A stretch of DNA of 64,000 nucleotides from Serratia sp. Ag1 (GCF_000743355.1 NZ_JQEI01000001.1:1-64000), one strand, 5' to 3'. Positions 1-10,644 are shown, counted from the first letter of the stretch. Numbers and translations: made by a program. Notes: generated by a model from the sequence alone, not told the origin.

Positions 1-550
1 GCTGCCACTCATTATCCCGCTGAACGTGCTGCTACCGCTGTTGCTGGCGGTCAAGGTCGCGCTACCCAGCGTAACGTTCCCCGCTCCACTCAGTTGCTGT
101 ACGGTCTGAGCCAGATCGTTCAGCGCCAGGGTGGTGCCACTGCCCAATGTCACTGCGCTGCTGGTCGCTAGGGCATCAGCAATCCCCAGGCTCAACGTGC
201 CGCCACTGACGGTGGTGGTTCCGGTGTAGTTATTGCTGCCCGATAACGTTAGCGTACCGCCACCGGTTTTCACCAGATTACCGCTGCCGCTCATTATCCC
301 GCTGAACGTGCTGCTACCGCCGTTGCTGGCGGTCAGGGTGGCGCTACCCAGCGTAACGTTCCCCGCGCCACTCAGTTGTTGTACGGTCTGGTCCAGGCTA
401 TTCAGCGCCAGCGTGGTGCCACTGTCCACGGCCACGGCACTGCTGGTGGCCAACGCATCGGCGATCCCCAGGCTCAGCGTACCCCCACTGACGGTGGTGG
501 TTCCGGTATAGCCGTTCTGTGCCGACAGCGTCAGAGTGCCCGCACCCGCT
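1..550 (-). repeat. tandem 282-bp coding repeats (94 residues each)
   Basis: Bases 1-282 and 283 to about 550 are closely similar copies offset by 282 bp, for example at 1-110 and 283-392. A more diverged related unit lies around 1366-1600. Each encodes a PATR-type passenger repeat. The array may continue off the left edge. Confidence 0.85.
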
Positions 551-3500
551 TTAGTCAGATCGCGTCCATTCCAACCAGTGAGGGATGCGGCCTCATCGTT
601 CAAAGCGACATCCACATTAAAATTGTCGCCCACCCCTGCCAGGGTGAAAGTACCGTTTCCAGCAGTAGTGCCCTCCTGCCAAGTCAAGCCATACCCCACC
701 TGATAACGCAGGTTATCACTGCTTTTATTGGCTGAGATGGTCAAATAGTCAACGCTACTGGCCGCACCGCTGATATTTTTACTGCTAAAGTCACCGCTGA
801 TACCGCTGGTTGTTTCCAATATGCTGTATAGGGTAGAAAAAGCAGCACTGGCTGAGCTAGGCTCTGGTGCGCTAAAACCGATAATGGAGAGCACACCGTT
901 CAATGCCGCACTGGTTGCCGTGATCAACGGTGGATTATTACTGATATCAACGAACAGGCCGGAACCCGCACTCTGCGTAAAGGCCCCATTAACGTTCAAC
1001 TGTGCGGTATTACCTATGGTGGTATTCGCCCCGGCAGCGGTGGTATAAGCACCGCTGTTAAAGACGCCATTCTGCGCCAAGGTCAACGTTCCCCCATTCA
1101 CGCTGACCGCCCCCTGGCTGGAGCCACTGCTGGTTAGCGTCGCATTACCTGCACCACTTTTAACAAAAGCCCCCGATCCACTCAGCACATTACTCAACGT
1201 TTTATCACTGGCAAATGCCAATTCGACTGTCGCCCCGTTGGTAATTGCTCCTGTACCAAAAGAACTGCCTTCTGTAGCAATAATTCTACCGGCATTAATG
1301 CTGGTTCCCCCGCTATAGCTACTGCTACCCGAAAGTGTTAAGGCTCCAGCCCCAGTTTTTACCAGACTACCGCTGCCATTGATCGCGCCGCTAAAGGTGG
1401 TAGCAGCCGTATTATTTTCCGTTAAGGTCGCCGTTCCCAGGTTGATATTGCCCGCCCCAGATAACAGATTGACCGTTTGGTTAAAATTATTCAGCGCTAG
1501 CGTGCCGTTGACTGTGACAGCACTGCTGCTGGCAAAAGCATTGGCGATACTGGTTAACAGGGTGCCATCACTAATCGTCGTCCCGCCAGTATAGGTATTC
1601 GCATTCTGCAGGTTCAGCGTCCCACTGCCGATCTTGCTTACGCCCCCTGCGCCCAACAGATTAGCCGCAATATTAAGTTGGTCGGTGCCAGTAATATTCG
1701 CATTGATTACCCCCGCCAGACTGATGTTGGAGGGTGCCAAAAGTGTCCCCACCCCAGATATCCCACCGCCGTTCTGGATAGTAAACGTATTGGCGTTGAC
1801 GGTAAAATTACCGCCAGTACCCGCAAGGCTGCCACCTGACTGAATGGTTACCGTTTGTGCATTCAACTGTGCCCCTTGGCCACCACGCACGGTCCCACTT
1901 GAGTTAGCGACGAAGGTACCCGCTCCAGCTACCCCATATTTAACCGCGTCATCCAGAGTGAAATACCCCCCTGAAACGACCGTATTGGCGCGAATATTTG
2001 AGTCAAAATTACTGGTAGCACCATTGTCACCATAGAAGATCACTTCGCCGTCACCCGTTTTTGTCACGGTCACCGTTGAGCCAGCAATCGAGGCGATAGG
2101 GTCGTAGAACAGTATTTTGTGGCCGTTAGTCGTATTGAAATTCAGATTACCAGAGCTGCCCAGATACACAGCGTTGGGAATACCACTACCGATAATTGGT
2201 TGATACGCGTTGGTTGAACCATCAAAACTCGCTCCCTGATAGTTCCCCTCAAAACGAATATCATCGGTGGCCGCATTCAGGTTAATGGTTCCTGATTGCA
2301 GATAAATAGCCCCCCCGAGACTTTTGGCGTAGTTGCCAAGGAATTGAGCACCGGAGGAAAAATCGATCAGTGCTGCGGAAGAGTCATAATAAATGGCCCC
2401 ACCGTTTGCCACCCCAGCAGCATTGGTGGCATAGACGTAATTCCCTTGAAACAGAACCGGGGCGTTAAAAATGTATTTGTAAAGGAGGGCTGCCCCATTA
2501 CCATAAGCACTAATGGCGCCCCCCAGAGCATTTCTATTGCTGGTCAGCGCGCCAGTGCTCACCACATAGTTGTTCAGGAAAGAGGTTGAGGCATTGAAAA
2601 TAACCGCAGTCCCTGTCGCACCTGGGCTAACATAGCCAATATTAATTGCGCCACCGCGTGGATGCTGATCGTTGATATGAGTCGGGCTATCTCCGCTATT
2701 AGCAGCCTGATAATAAATATAGTTACCATCAAAAGTGGTTGAGCCATTGAAAGAGAGAGTGGATGGCCCACCCCAAATATCTATCGCCCCGCCAAAAACC
2801 GTAGCATGGTTATTCTTAAACAGTGTCGTACCGTTAAAATTGGCGGCGTTAGTCACGCTATAGACACTCATTGCCCCGCCATAGTTGCCGGTCCAGTTAT
2901 TATCAAAGGTGACGGCACCGTTGAAATTGAGCGTCCCGTTGTTCAGGGCAACGGCCCCTGCCGCGTCGTATGTGCTGCGGTTATTGGCAAAGGTGACACC
3001 GTTCACGCCCCCATCCACCGTCACATTTGCACTCGCGGAGTTCACATAGATAATGTTGGCTCCAGAACCAGTAGCACCCGTGTCTGTCCCACCAAAACCA
3101 GTAAAAGTCGTGCCATCAAGAGTCAGCAATGAATTAACATTAGAGGTGTAATTAAACAGATTGGCGCGTGTGTTAGTGGTCGAAGCAGGTGTGATAAAAG
3201 TGGTGTTATTTAACGTTAAGTTACTGTTATTTTGACTGATCGGATCGAACAGGCGGTTAGCTAACCCGACGGTGACCGTGTTGCCTGCCCCATCGATGAA
3301 AATGGTTGAACGTGCCGCGCTATTTATCGGAAAAACGGTATTCCAGACCGCATCACCACTCAGCAATAATTCATAGTTCCCCGCATTCAGAGAGGTATAA
3401 ATATTACCACCGACTGGAACCACAACTTGTACCGCGTTTGCCGCCCCCATTCCTAGCATTTGACCCATCAGCAGGGCAAGTAACGTTTTTGAAGTTGACA

Positions 3501-3624
3501 GTTTAACTACACATTGCGATGAGACGACACTAGAACTGACTTTAGCCGGGGATTTGACTAGCTCGGAGACAACCTGATAGACACCTAAAACCTTATTAAA
3601 AATAACACGATATATATGATTCAT
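1..3624 (-). CDS. autotransporter adhesin, N-terminal part (cut by left edge)
   Basis: The frame is open from ATG 3624 to the window edge, giving 1208 residues with no stop. The start follows a strong AGGAGGT site 5 to 8 bases upstream. Residues 1-30 (MNHIYRVIFNKVLG and on) match the extended signal peptide region of type V secreted proteins; a hydrophobic stretch ends in ANA at residue 64, the likely cleavage site. Roughly residues 195-450 hold repeated FxxN ... GGA(I/M) units such as FLGNYAKSLGGAI, as in chlamydial Pmp passengers. After that come Gly/Ser/Thr-rich PATR-type units (GTLTLSG..YTGTTTVSGGTLSLG), the last ones near-identical 94-residue copies. This is a beta-helical passenger exported through its own C-terminal barrel, which is not in view. 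Target and function are unknown; adhesion or aggregation is inference. It sits beside the yadE-like gene, where E. coli has panD, so it is probably accessory. Confidence 0.88.
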   Translation of the reverse strand, partial: MNHIYRVIFNKVLGVYQVVSELVKSPAKVSSSVVSSQCVVKLSTSKTLLALLMGQMLGMGAANAVQVVVPVGGNIYTSLNAGNYELLLSGDAVWNTVFPINSAARSTIFIDGAGNTVTVGLANRLFDPISQNNSNLTLNNTTFITPASTTNTRANLFNYTSNVNSLLTLDGTTFTGFGGTDTGATGSGANIIYVNSASANVTVDGGVNGVTFANNRSTYDAAGAVALNNGTLNFNGAVTFDNNWTGNYGGAMSVYSVTNAANFNGTTLFKNNHATVFGGAIDIWGGPSTLSFNGSTTFDGNYIYYQAANSGDSPTHINDQHPRGGAINIGYVSPGATGTAVIFNASTSFLNNYVVSTGALTSNRNALGGAISAYGNGAALLYKYIFNAPVLFQGNYVYATNAAGVANGGAIYYDSSAALIDFSSGAQFLGNYAKSLGGAIYLQSGTINLNAATDDIRFEGNYQGASFDGSTNAYQPIIGSGIPNAVYLGSSGNLNFNTTNGHKILFYDPIASIAGSTVTVTKTGDGEVIFYGDNGATSNFDSNIRANTVVSGGYFTLDDAVKYGVAGAGTFVANSSGTVRGGQGAQLNAQTVTIQSGGSLAGTGGNFTVNANTFTIQNGGGISGVGTLLAPSNISLAGVINANITGTDQLNIAANLLGAGGVSKIGSGTLNLQNANTYTGGTTISDGTLLTSIANAFASSSAVTVNGTLALNNFNQTVNLLSGAGNINLGTATLTENNTAATTFSGAINGSGSLVKTGAGALTLSGSSSYSGGTSINAGRIIATEGSSFGTGAITNGATVELAFASDKTLSNVLSGSGAFVKSGAGNATLTSSGSSQGAVSVNGGTLTLAQNGVFNSGAYTTAAGANTTIGNTAQLNVNGAFTQSAGSGLFVDISNNPPLITATSAALNGVLSIIGFSAPEPSSASAAFSTLYSILETTSGISGDFSSKNISGAASSVDYLTISANKSSDNLRYQVGYGLTWQEGTTAGNGTFTLAGVGDNFNVDVALNDEAASLTGWNGRDLTKAGAGTLTLSAQNGYTGTTTVSGGTLSLGIADALATSSAVAVDSGTTLALNSLDQTVQQLSGAGNVTLGSATLTASNGGSSTFSGIMSGSGNLVKTGGGTLTLSGSNNYTGTTTVSGGTLSLGIADALATSSAVTLGSGTTLALNDLAQTVQQLSGAGNVTLGSATLTASNSGSSTFSGIMSGS

Positions 3625-4261
3625 AACACCACCTCCTGGTTGTAATGCCCACATAAAAACAGCTTTAAAGTTAAAATTTAATCAATTAAATAATGATTTA
3701 TTAAAGAAAGCCGCTTGAGAAATATTTCGATTAAAAAAGCTCATACGAAGGATCGCATGGTTTTCCGGTGAATAAGGGAAATATAGTCAAGTCTGTTTAA
3801 AACGCCAAATATCTGGTAACAAATATTAGTGTTTTTCTAACATTCCAGGCTCAATGAAGCTGTGTGTGAGGGTGGTAGCTGCTTTCTGTTGGATGGAGTT
3901 TGCCCTCCGCCACAAAAGCAAGAGAAGAGAATTATGCCTTGATTTTATGATAGTTATTGTAGATAACTCGAATACCCATAGCATGAAAATTAATGAAAAA
4001 CAAATAGATAGATTTTAAAAGGTTATGACATGTTACTGATGTAACTGTTATTTTTTACTCAGCTAAGTGAAGTTTAAAATAGCGATAAACCAACATAGCT
4101 CAAGAAAAAACCAACAATTAGAATTATCTTAATACAAATTAATCTCATTCAAGGAGAGAATATCCGCCAAGCCCAGGCTGTTGCAACCAGAACTCTAATT
4201 CCAGCGACTTTCTGTTAGAGAAAATAATATGATGGTAATAAAAACAATAAGTACAAAAAAC
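3625..4261. other. AT-rich intergenic region, no gene seen
   Basis: About 640 bp between the autotransporter start and the yadE terminator. It is AT-rich and has stops in all frames. It must hold the autotransporter promoter, but no clear -35/-10 pair could be chosen. The only clear signal is the ribosome-binding site at about 3628-3634. Nothing else was recognised. Confidence 0.6.
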
Positions 4262-4292
4262 AACCGGGTGCTTCTGCACCCGGTTTCTTTTT
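4262..4292. terminator. bidirectional intrinsic terminator after yadE
   Basis: A perfect 10-bp stem (4262-4271 with 4276-4285) has a TTCT loop. It is followed by a T-rich run on the plus side (4284-4292) and preceded by A's at 4255-4260, which read as T's on the minus strand. It lies immediately after the yadE-like stop codon. Confidence 0.9.
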
Positions 4293-5575
4293 TACTGCGC
4301 TGCCAACCTGCTTGGCTTGTTGGCAATCCGCTCCGCCATCACCGGAATAGAATCGGTGCGCAAGATGTATAGCCGTTTCAAGGTGTAGGGATTATCCCCA
4401 AGCCTCACTTTCCCCTGCACGGTGGTCAATGCCATATGCAACCCGGCATCTTTTGACGCTTGGATGCCATTCTGGTTATAGCCACCAAATGGATATGCCA
4501 GATACAGCACATGCGGGTTAAATTGCGACAACGCACGCCTTGAACGCTCAAGATCAAACGTAATGTTATGCAGCGAACGGCTCAACAAGACGGGCCGACG
4601 CTTGTTGTCAAAGCGATGCAAGAAATGGGTATGTGTCTGGATATCAAACACATCCTGAATTTCTCTCAGTTCAGAAATACTCATAAACTGCAGCGAATCG
4701 GGATTCCATTTCTGTGGATGGCGTTTGATCCGTGAAGAAATAACAAACGCCGTGGCACGGAACCCATAAGCCTTCAGCACCGGATAAGCGTAGCGATACA
4801 CCGACTTCAACCCATCATCGAAAGTCAGTACCACCACTTTAGCTGGCAGGTTAATCTGATTCTTCAGGTAGGCTTCCAACTGATAGAGAGAAATGGTGTC
4901 ATAACCCGCCTGCTTCAGGTAAGTCATCTGGTTACTGAATGCGGTATCTGACGTGGTGGTTGAAGTATTGCGAAAACGCTTATTCTCTTCATTCTTCAAC
5001 ATATGGTGATAAGTCAGCACCGGGATGCCGTCGTCGATTTCACCGTCCAGTTCACTGACATACCCCAGACGTTGGCCAATATTGACCTCATACCAGGTGT
5101 TATTAAACCGGTCTTTCAGCTTGCCGATGATAGGGTAACGCAGGTTCTCTTCAAGCACGCCGAAGACTGCACTTTCACTATCTGCTGCTGTGTAAACCTT
5201 GGTTGACCGTGGGGTAATCAGATTCTGGTTAGTCAGCGGCTTGTTCAGCTCACCCAAGCTGTCCTTCATTTTTTTGCGCGACTTACTGATGCTCCGCACA
5301 TCGTTTTTATCAATAAAACCGGTGCCGTGACCAAACTTGAATTCATAATATTCAGCTGCAGCGGGGAATACCTGGATCAGTTGCCCCCGTTTCACCTCAG
5401 CCACCGGAATGACATGTTCACCGATCAGCGAATAAACCTCGCTATCGCGTTGCACTTCCATGTATTCAGATTTAACAGCACCGCCTTCTGACAGCAAATT
5501 CGCCAAGGCTGCCGGTGCTATCAAAGAAACAAAAATGCCGAGTAGCATTGCCGCTATCTTATGTTGAAACCGCAT
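4292..5575 (-). CDS. yadE: secreted polysaccharide deacetylase family protein (YadE-like)
   Basis: 427 residues. A signal peptide covers residues 1-25 (ends PAALA). The N-terminal half (about 35-180) looks like an SH3-type or accessory region. The C-terminal NodB-like domain starts at VLTYHHM (186-192). It has the TFDDG motif (251-255) supplying the catalytic base and metal-ligand aspartates, a histidine pair H315/H320 (HTHFLH) and LAYPFGG (359-365). These support a metal-dependent carbohydrate de-N-acetylase acting in the envelope or periplasm, related to PgaB-type domains; the substrate is unknown. In E. coli yadE follows yadGH, as here. The symbol is given by synteny and family. It ends at a strong terminator. 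Confidence 0.82.
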   Translation of the reverse strand: MRFQHKIAAMLLGIFVSLIAPAALANLLSEGGAVKSEYMEVQRDSEVYSLIGEHVIPVAEVKRGQLIQVFPAAAEYYEFKFGHGTGFIDKNDVRSISKSRKKMKDSLGELNKPLTNQNLITPRSTKVYTAADSESAVFGVLEENLRYPIIGKLKDRFNNTWYEVNIGQRLGYVSELDGEIDDGIPVLTYHHMLKNEENKRFRNTSTTTSDTAFSNQMTYLKQAGYDTISLYQLEAYLKNQINLPAKVVVLTFDDGLKSVYRYAYPVLKAYGFRATAFVISSRIKRHPQKWNPDSLQFMSISELREIQDVFDIQTHTHFLHRFDNKRRPVLLSRSLHNITFDLERSRRALSQFNPHVLYLAYPFGGYNQNGIQASKDAGLHMALTTVQGKVRLGDNPYTLKRLYILRTDSIPVMAERIANKPSRLAAQ

Positions 5576-5757
5576 GATTTGCTCTGCTTACGAGTACAGT
5601 AGTGAAAAATCGAGAAAAAACTGGAGCGTCAGCATAGCACGATTTTTAGAACAGCAAGAAAGGGGTTATTGATGCGATTTTATAGATTTCGTTAATAGCT
5701 GTGTCAAATCAATAATCCCCCCTCTTCCGCAGCGGGAAGAGGGGAAACGGGCTCCAA

Positions 5758-6528
5758 CTAGGAACGCAAACCACGGCCACGCTCGATCAGATACCAGGCA
5801 AGCGTATAGAACACCACGATAAATGCCACCAGTACCGCCATCGTTAACACCAGTGGTACATCGGAAATACCCAGGAAGCCGAAGCGGAATCCACTGATCA
5901 TGTACACGATCGGGTTCAGTTTGGAGACTGCCTGCCAAAACGGCGGCAACAAGGCCAGCGAATAAAATACTCCGCCCAAATAGGTCAATGGTGTCAGCAC
6001 AAAGGTCGGGATCAGGCTGATATCATCAAAGGTAGTGGCAAACACCGCGTTAAGCAGGCCACCCAGCGAGAACAGGATCGCCGTCAGCAGCAAGGTAACT
6101 GCGATCACCCACCAGTCATGAACCTGCAAAGGAACAAAGAACAGCGAGATCACCGTCACCAGAATGCCGACACAAACACCACGCGCGACGCCCCCGCCAA
6201 CGTAACCGGCGATCACCACATGAGTGGGAACCGGTGCCACCAGCAACTCTTCGATATTACGCTGGAATTTGGCGCTGAAAAACGACGCCGCCACGTTGGC
6301 ATAGGCGTTCGTGATCACCGCCATCATGATCAGACCAGGGACGATAAACTGCATATAGTCAAAGCCGTGCATTTCACCGATACGCGAGCCGATCAGGTTG
6401 CCAAAGATAATGAAGTAGAGCGTCATGGTGATCACCGGCGGGACCAGCGTCTGGATCCAGATACGCATAAACCGGTTGATTTCCTTGGCCCAGATGCTCT
6501 TCAACGCCACCCAATACAAATGCATCAT
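5758..6528 (-). CDS. yadH: ABC-2 type transporter permease YadH
   Basis: 256 residues with about six hydrophobic segments and the ABC-2 permease pattern (amphipathic N-terminus, then IQTLVPPVITMTLYFIIFG). Its start overlaps the yadG stop by four bases (ATGA), so the two are translationally coupled and form one inner-membrane exporter. The exported substrate of YadGH is unknown. A GC-rich inverted repeat at about 5717-5747 follows the stop and may be a weak terminator. Confidence 0.92.
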   Translation of the reverse strand: MMHLYWVALKSIWAKEINRFMRIWIQTLVPPVITMTLYFIIFGNLIGSRIGEMHGFDYMQFIVPGLIMMAVITNAYANVAASFFSAKFQRNIEELLVAPVPTHVVIAGYVGGGVARGVCVGILVTVISLFFVPLQVHDWWVIAVTLLLTAILFSLGGLLNAVFATTFDDISLIPTFVLTPLTYLGGVFYSLALLPPFWQAVSKLNPIVYMISGFRFGFLGISDVPLVLTMAVLVAFIVVFYTLAWYLIERGRGLRS

Positions 6529-7448
6529 GATTTTTCCCCATTACCGTTGACCAGGGTGACAAACAGTTCTTCCAGCCGGTTCGCCTTGTTACGCATACTC
6601 AACACCTGAATGCCCTGAGCACTCAATTGGGCGAATAAACCGTTCAACCCCTGTTCCCGCATCACTTCCACTTCCAGCGTGGAGGTATCCGTCAGGCGGC
6701 TGTGATAACCCTCAAGCTTCGGCAATGGGCTTTTCGTCGCCAGATCGAGAATAAAGGTTTCCGACTGCAACTTCGCCAGCAGCCCTTTCATTGAGGTGTT
6801 TTCCACCAGTTCACCGTTCTGGATAATGCCGATGTTGCGGCACAGCATTTCGGCTTCTTCCAGATAATGGGTAGTCAGGATGATAGTGGTGCCTTGAGCA
6901 TTAAGCTCTTTCAGGAACCCCCACATCGAGCGGCGCAACTCGATATCGACCCCGGCGGTGGGCTCATCCAGAATCAGCAGCTTCGGCTGGTGCATTAAGG
7001 CCCGAGCGATCATCAGGCGGCGTTTCATGCCGCCCGAGAGCATGCGCGCACGCTCGTTGCGCTTGCCCCACAGATCGAGCTGATTGAGGTATGTCTCTGC
7101 CCGCGCCAGTGCCTCGCGCCGCGTTACGCCGTAATAGCCCGCCTGGTTGACCACGATCTGCAACACGGTTTCAAACGGGTTGAAGTTGAACTCCTGTGGC
7201 ACCAGCCCAAGCTGGCGCTTGGCGTTGACGATATCTTTGTCGATATCGTAACCAAACACCCGAACTGTGCCCGAGGTTTTGTTGACCAGCGAGCTGATAA
7301 TGCCGATGGTTGTCGATTTCCCGGCACCGTTCGGCCCCAGCAGGGCATAAAAATCCCCTGCTTCGACGTTCAGATTGATGCCGCGCAATGCCTTTACGCC
7401 ACCAGCGTAAGTTTTGGTCAACTGCGCTATTTCCAGTGCATAATTCAT
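6525..7448 (-). CDS. yadG: ABC transporter ATP-binding protein YadG
   Basis: 307 residues. Walker A GPNGAGKST (38-46), Q-loop Q85, signature LSGGM (137-141), Walker B LLILDEP (157-163) and H-loop H194 are all present, so the ATPase should be active. It powers the YadH permease encoded immediately downstream with a four-base overlap. It is divergent from can, with 189 bp between the two starts, as in E. coli. Confidence 0.94.
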   Translation of the reverse strand: MNYALEIAQLTKTYAGGVKALRGINLNVEAGDFYALLGPNGAGKSTTIGIISSLVNKTSGTVRVFGYDIDKDIVNAKRQLGLVPQEFNFNPFETVLQIVVNQAGYYGVTRREALARAETYLNQLDLWGKRNERARMLSGGMKRRLMIARALMHQPKLLILDEPTAGVDIELRRSMWGFLKELNAQGTTIILTTHYLEEAEMLCRNIGIIQNGELVENTSMKGLLAKLQSETFILDLATKSPLPKLEGYHSRLTDTSTLEVEVMREQGLNGLFAQLSAQGIQVLSMRNKANRLEELFVTLVNGNGEKS

Positions 7449-7637
7449 AGGTTAGAGAGTACCTTGTGGAGATGTGTATGCTGCTGTGTCTGACAATGAG
7501 AACGAGTTTACCACCAGCCGCCAGCTGACTGAGTCGAATCCGTGCGGAAAATTAGCCTCACTGTTCCGATTTCCAAATTGTGACGCTTGCCCTATATTAC
7601 ATCAACGCAATTCGTTCATTACAGGCCAATAACCGCC

Positions 7638-8294
7638 ATGAAAGAAATCGAAAGGCTCATCGCCAATAACCAAGCCTGGTCCACTACCATCAACCAAGAA
7701 GACCCCGGTTTTTTTGAACGTTTATCACAGGCGCAAAAACCGCGATTCTTGTGGATTGGCTGCTCCGACAGCCGCGTTCCTGCCGAACGCCTGACTGGCC
7801 TGGAGCCAGGGGAACTGTTCGTTCACCGCAACGTGGCCAATCTGGTAATTCATACCGATTTGAACTGCCTTTCCGTAGTGCAATATGCCGTCGACGTACT
7901 GGAAGTCGAACATATCATTATCTGCGGTCACCTGGGCTGCGGGGGCGTAGAAGCTGCGGTAGAAAACCCGGAATTGGGTTTGATCAATAACTGGCTGCTG
8001 CACATTCGCGATCTCTGGTACAAACACAGCTCACTGCTGGGCGAACTGGAACCGGAACAGCGCCTGGATGTCTTGTGCGAAATCAACGTGATCGAACAGG
8101 TGTATAACCTGGGCCATTCCACCATCATGCAATCCGCCTGGAAACGCGGCCAGAAAGTGATGATTCACGGTTGGGTATATGGGATTCAGGATGGCCGCTT
8201 GCGCGACCTGGAAGTGACCGCCACCAGCCGCGAAAGCCTGGAAATGGGCTACCGCAAAGCGATAGCCACGCTGCTGCAGGATAAAGGCCTATAA
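7638..8294 (+). CDS. can: beta-class carbonic anhydrase
   Basis: 218 residues from ATG 7638 (MKEIERLI), matching the family start; an in-frame extension upstream to 7587 is not needed. Zinc ligands C42, D44, H98 and C101 and the partner R46 are visible ([14 protein letters not shown]). The enzyme interconverts CO2 and bicarbonate in the cytoplasm, supplying bicarbonate for carboxylations at low CO2. It is near-identical to E. coli Can over its length and converges with hpt. Confidence 0.97.
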   Translation: MKEIERLIANNQAWSTTINQEDPGFFERLSQAQKPRFLWIGCSDSRVPAERLTGLEPGELFVHRNVANLVIHTDLNCLSVVQYAVDVLEVEHIIICGHLGCGGVEAAVENPELGLINNWLLHIRDLWYKHSSLLGELEPEQRLDVLCEINVIEQVYNLGHSTIMQSAWKRGQKVMIHGWVYGIQDGRLRDLEVTATSRESLEMGYRKAIATLLQDKGL

Positions 8295-8300
8295 TCTGCC

Positions 8301-8326
8301 AACAAGGCGCGGTTCCGCGCCTTGTT
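8301..8326. terminator. hairpin terminator between can and hpt
   Basis: A 12-bp perfect inverted repeat (8301-8312 with 8315-8326) follows the can stop; the short T tracts are part of the stem end. A second inverted repeat (8330-8338 with 8346-8354) overlaps the hpt stop codon. Together they probably stop both convergent transcripts. Confidence 0.7.
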
Positions 8327-8349
8327 CTCAATAACCGGCGCTTGCCCGG

Positions 8350-8886
8350 TTATTCGTCCAGCAACACCACTTTGCCGATATACGGCAGATGGCGATAACG
8401 CTGGGCATAATCAATACCGTAACCGACGACGAACTCATCTGGGATGGCAAAACCAACGAATTCCACAGGCACATCCACTTCACGGCGTTCAGGTTTATCC
8501 AGCAGCGTACAGATCGCCAGAGATTTTGGCCCACGCAGCGCCAGGATCTCACGCACCTTATTCAAGGTATTGCCAGAATCGATGATGTCTTCAACGATCA
8601 ACACATCTTTACCACGAATGTCTTCATCCAGATCTTTGAGGATTTTCACATCGCGCGTGGTGGACATACCGCTGCCATAGCTGGAGGCTGTCATAAAATC
8701 GACCTCATGCGGCACTTCGATAGTACGGCACAGATCGGCCATAAACATGAAAGAACCGCGTAACAGCCCGACCAACACCATTTCACTGCCGCTGTCGCGG
8801 TAATGTTCAGTGATCTGGCGGCCAAGCTCAGCAATACGGGTCTTAACTTCCTGCTCGGAAATCATTACTTCTACGGTGTGTTTCAT
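8350..8886 (-). CDS. hpt: hypoxanthine phosphoribosyltransferase
   Basis: 178 residues from ATG 8886 (MKHTVEVMI), the standard length; an upstream in-frame extension was rejected. The PRPP-binding loop [13 protein letters not shown] lies at 95-107. The enzyme salvages hypoxanthine (and guanine poorly) to IMP/GMP in the cytoplasm. It follows cueO on the same strand; in E. coli gcd lies in between and is missing here. Confidence 0.97.
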   Translation of the reverse strand: MKHTVEVMISEQEVKTRIAELGRQITEHYRDSGSEMVLVGLLRGSFMFMADLCRTIEVPHEVDFMTASSYGSGMSTTRDVKILKDLDEDIRGKDVLIVEDIIDSGNTLNKVREILALRGPKSLAICTLLDKPERREVDVPVEFVGFAIPDEFVVGYGIDYAQRYRHLPYIGKVVLLDE

Positions 8887-8980
8887 AGTTTTCAGGTCAG
8901 TTGCCGGAGGAAAGGCGCAGAGTTTAACATAGCTGACCGACCGTGGCGACGCGAGTGCATCGCCACGAGTTGCTCGAAGA

Positions 8981-10603
8981 TCAGTCAACCACGTTAAAGC
9001 CCAGCATCATGCCGGTATCTTCATGTTCCAACAGATGGCAATGGGCCATGTAAGCCTGTTCCGCGCTGGCGAGATGATTGAAGCGGACTAGCACTTCACT
9101 GCGTTTGCCTTCAACCAGTACGGTGTCTTTCCAGCCAGCACGATGCGCCGCTGGCGCTTGGCCGTTTTCCGACAGAATGCGGAACTGGGTGCCGTGAATA
9201 TGGAACGGATGCAGCATCATGTCGCCCTCACCCGAGATAGTCCACTTTTCATACTGGCCACGCTTGCTGGTGAACATCGGCTTGTTCATATCAAAGGCTT
9301 TACCGTTGATCATATTGCCATTGCTGAAATCGAAGGGTTTCGCACCATGATCCATGCCCGCCATGTTGCTGTGATCCATCCCCGCCATCTTACTGTGATC
9401 CATACCTTGCATATCGCCATGATCCATCCCGGCCATATTGTTGGTATTCCCATGATTCATGCTCATCCCTGCCATCGCCTGCTGCCCATAGCGATCCATC
9501 AGAGCTTGCATCCCCAAGGTATCAAGTTTGGGATCCATCGACAGCTGCAGCAAACGTTCCTGCAGGCCCGCGAGCGGTGGTAATGCAGGTAATTTCACCA
9601 GGCTATCCGGCATCGCTTTTACACCTTGCTCCAACGAAGGTTGAATACGCAACACCGGCAACGGCTTATCGAATGGGGCCAACGTCATCGCCATTTGCAC
9701 GACTGGCAGGGTGACGATATCAAACGGTTTGCCGTCAGAGGCATCCACCAGCACTTCAAAACGCTCGCCCATCAGGATCGGTAACTCGGTCAATTTTACC
9801 GGCTCAGCGAGGAAACCACCGTCACTGGCAATCACATACAGAGGCCGGTTATCACTGGCAGCCAGATTGAGTGAGCGCGCATTGCAACCATTAAGAAAAC
9901 GCAATCGCAGCCAACCACGCGGAGCAATGTGCTGCGGATAGGCCGCGCCGTTGGTAAACATACGATCGCCAAACCAGCCAACAGCAGCGCTCATAACGTC
10001 CAACTGATATTCGATCTGGCCATCTTTCCCCAGGCGCTTATCCTGCAGGATCACCGGAATATCGTCTTTGCCCCAGGTTTTCGGCAGCGGCAATTGGCTG
10101 CTTTCATCATCCTCCAGCAGCACCAACCCACCCAGCCCCATCATCACCTGATGGCCGGTTTTGCCGTGAGTATGGGGATGGAACCAGCAAGTCGCCGCAG
10201 GTTGATCGGCCGTGAAGCTCACGGTGCGCGTGCTCCCAGGGTGAATCAACGCATGTGGGCCGCCATCAACATCGCCCGGGATCTCAAGCCCATGCCAGTG
10301 CACGGTGCTGGCTTGCGGCAGTTTATTACTGATATCGACCTTAACCGGTTTACCACGCTGCAAACGCACCGCCGGGCCCAATAAAGCCCCGTTGATACCC
10401 CAAGTACGCGTTGCTGCGGTTGGCAGCCAGTTCATTTCACCGGTTTGCAACGTCAGGGCAATGTTGCCCTGGGCATCTGGCAACAATAGCGGAGGGATGG
10501 GTAAAGCGGGCTGGTCGGCAGCCCAGGCTGCCCGGCTCCACAGAGGTAAGGCACTGGCTGCACCTAGAGCGGCGGTCAATTTAATAAAATCACGGCGTAA
10601 CAT
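8981..10603 (-). CDS. cueO: periplasmic multicopper oxidase CueO
   Basis: 540 residues. A twin-arginine signal ([14 protein letters not shown]) ends near residue 28, so the folded protein is exported by Tat. Copper-binding blocks HWHG (102-105), HPHTHG (142-147), [10 protein letters not shown] (about 467-476) and [12 protein letters not shown] (521-532) place type 1, 2 and 3 copper sites. A Met/His/Asp-rich insertion at about 375-415 carries repeated GMDH(S/G) units, as in CueO, where the methionine-rich segment binds substrate Cu(I). Role: oxidation of Cu(I) to Cu(II) in copper tolerance. A good AGGGAG site precedes ATG 10603, and a CueR-type promoter lies upstream. Confidence 0.96.
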   Translation of the reverse strand: MLRRDFIKLTAALGAASALPLWSRAAWAADQPALPIPPLLLPDAQGNIALTLQTGEMNWLPTAATRTWGINGALLGPAVRLQRGKPVKVDISNKLPQASTVHWHGLEIPGDVDGGPHALIHPGSTRTVSFTADQPAATCWFHPHTHGKTGHQVMMGLGGLVLLEDDESSQLPLPKTWGKDDIPVILQDKRLGKDGQIEYQLDVMSAAVGWFGDRMFTNGAAYPQHIAPRGWLRLRFLNGCNARSLNLAASDNRPLYVIASDGGFLAEPVKLTELPILMGERFEVLVDASDGKPFDIVTLPVVQMAMTLAPFDKPLPVLRIQPSLEQGVKAMPDSLVKLPALPPLAGLQERLLQLSMDPKLDTLGMQALMDRYGQQAMAGMSMNHGNTNNMAGMDHGDMQGMDHSKMAGMDHSNMAGMDHGAKPFDFSNGNMINGKAFDMNKPMFTSKRGQYEKWTISGEGDMMLHPFHIHGTQFRILSENGQAPAAHRAGWKDTVLVEGKRSEVLVRFNHLASAEQAYMAHCHLLEHEDTGMMLGFNVVD

Positions 10604-10644
10604 CGCTGACTCCCTATTTCAGTGATTGATAGCTCAACGCCAGC

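Noticed and set aside
233-3132. Several plus-strand open frames of 60 to 120 codons
   Set aside because: All lie opposite the continuous autotransporter frame; their repeats mirror its repeats.
6118-6609. 163-codon plus-strand open frame
   Set aside because: Antisense to yadH/yadG with a composition typical of shadow translation.
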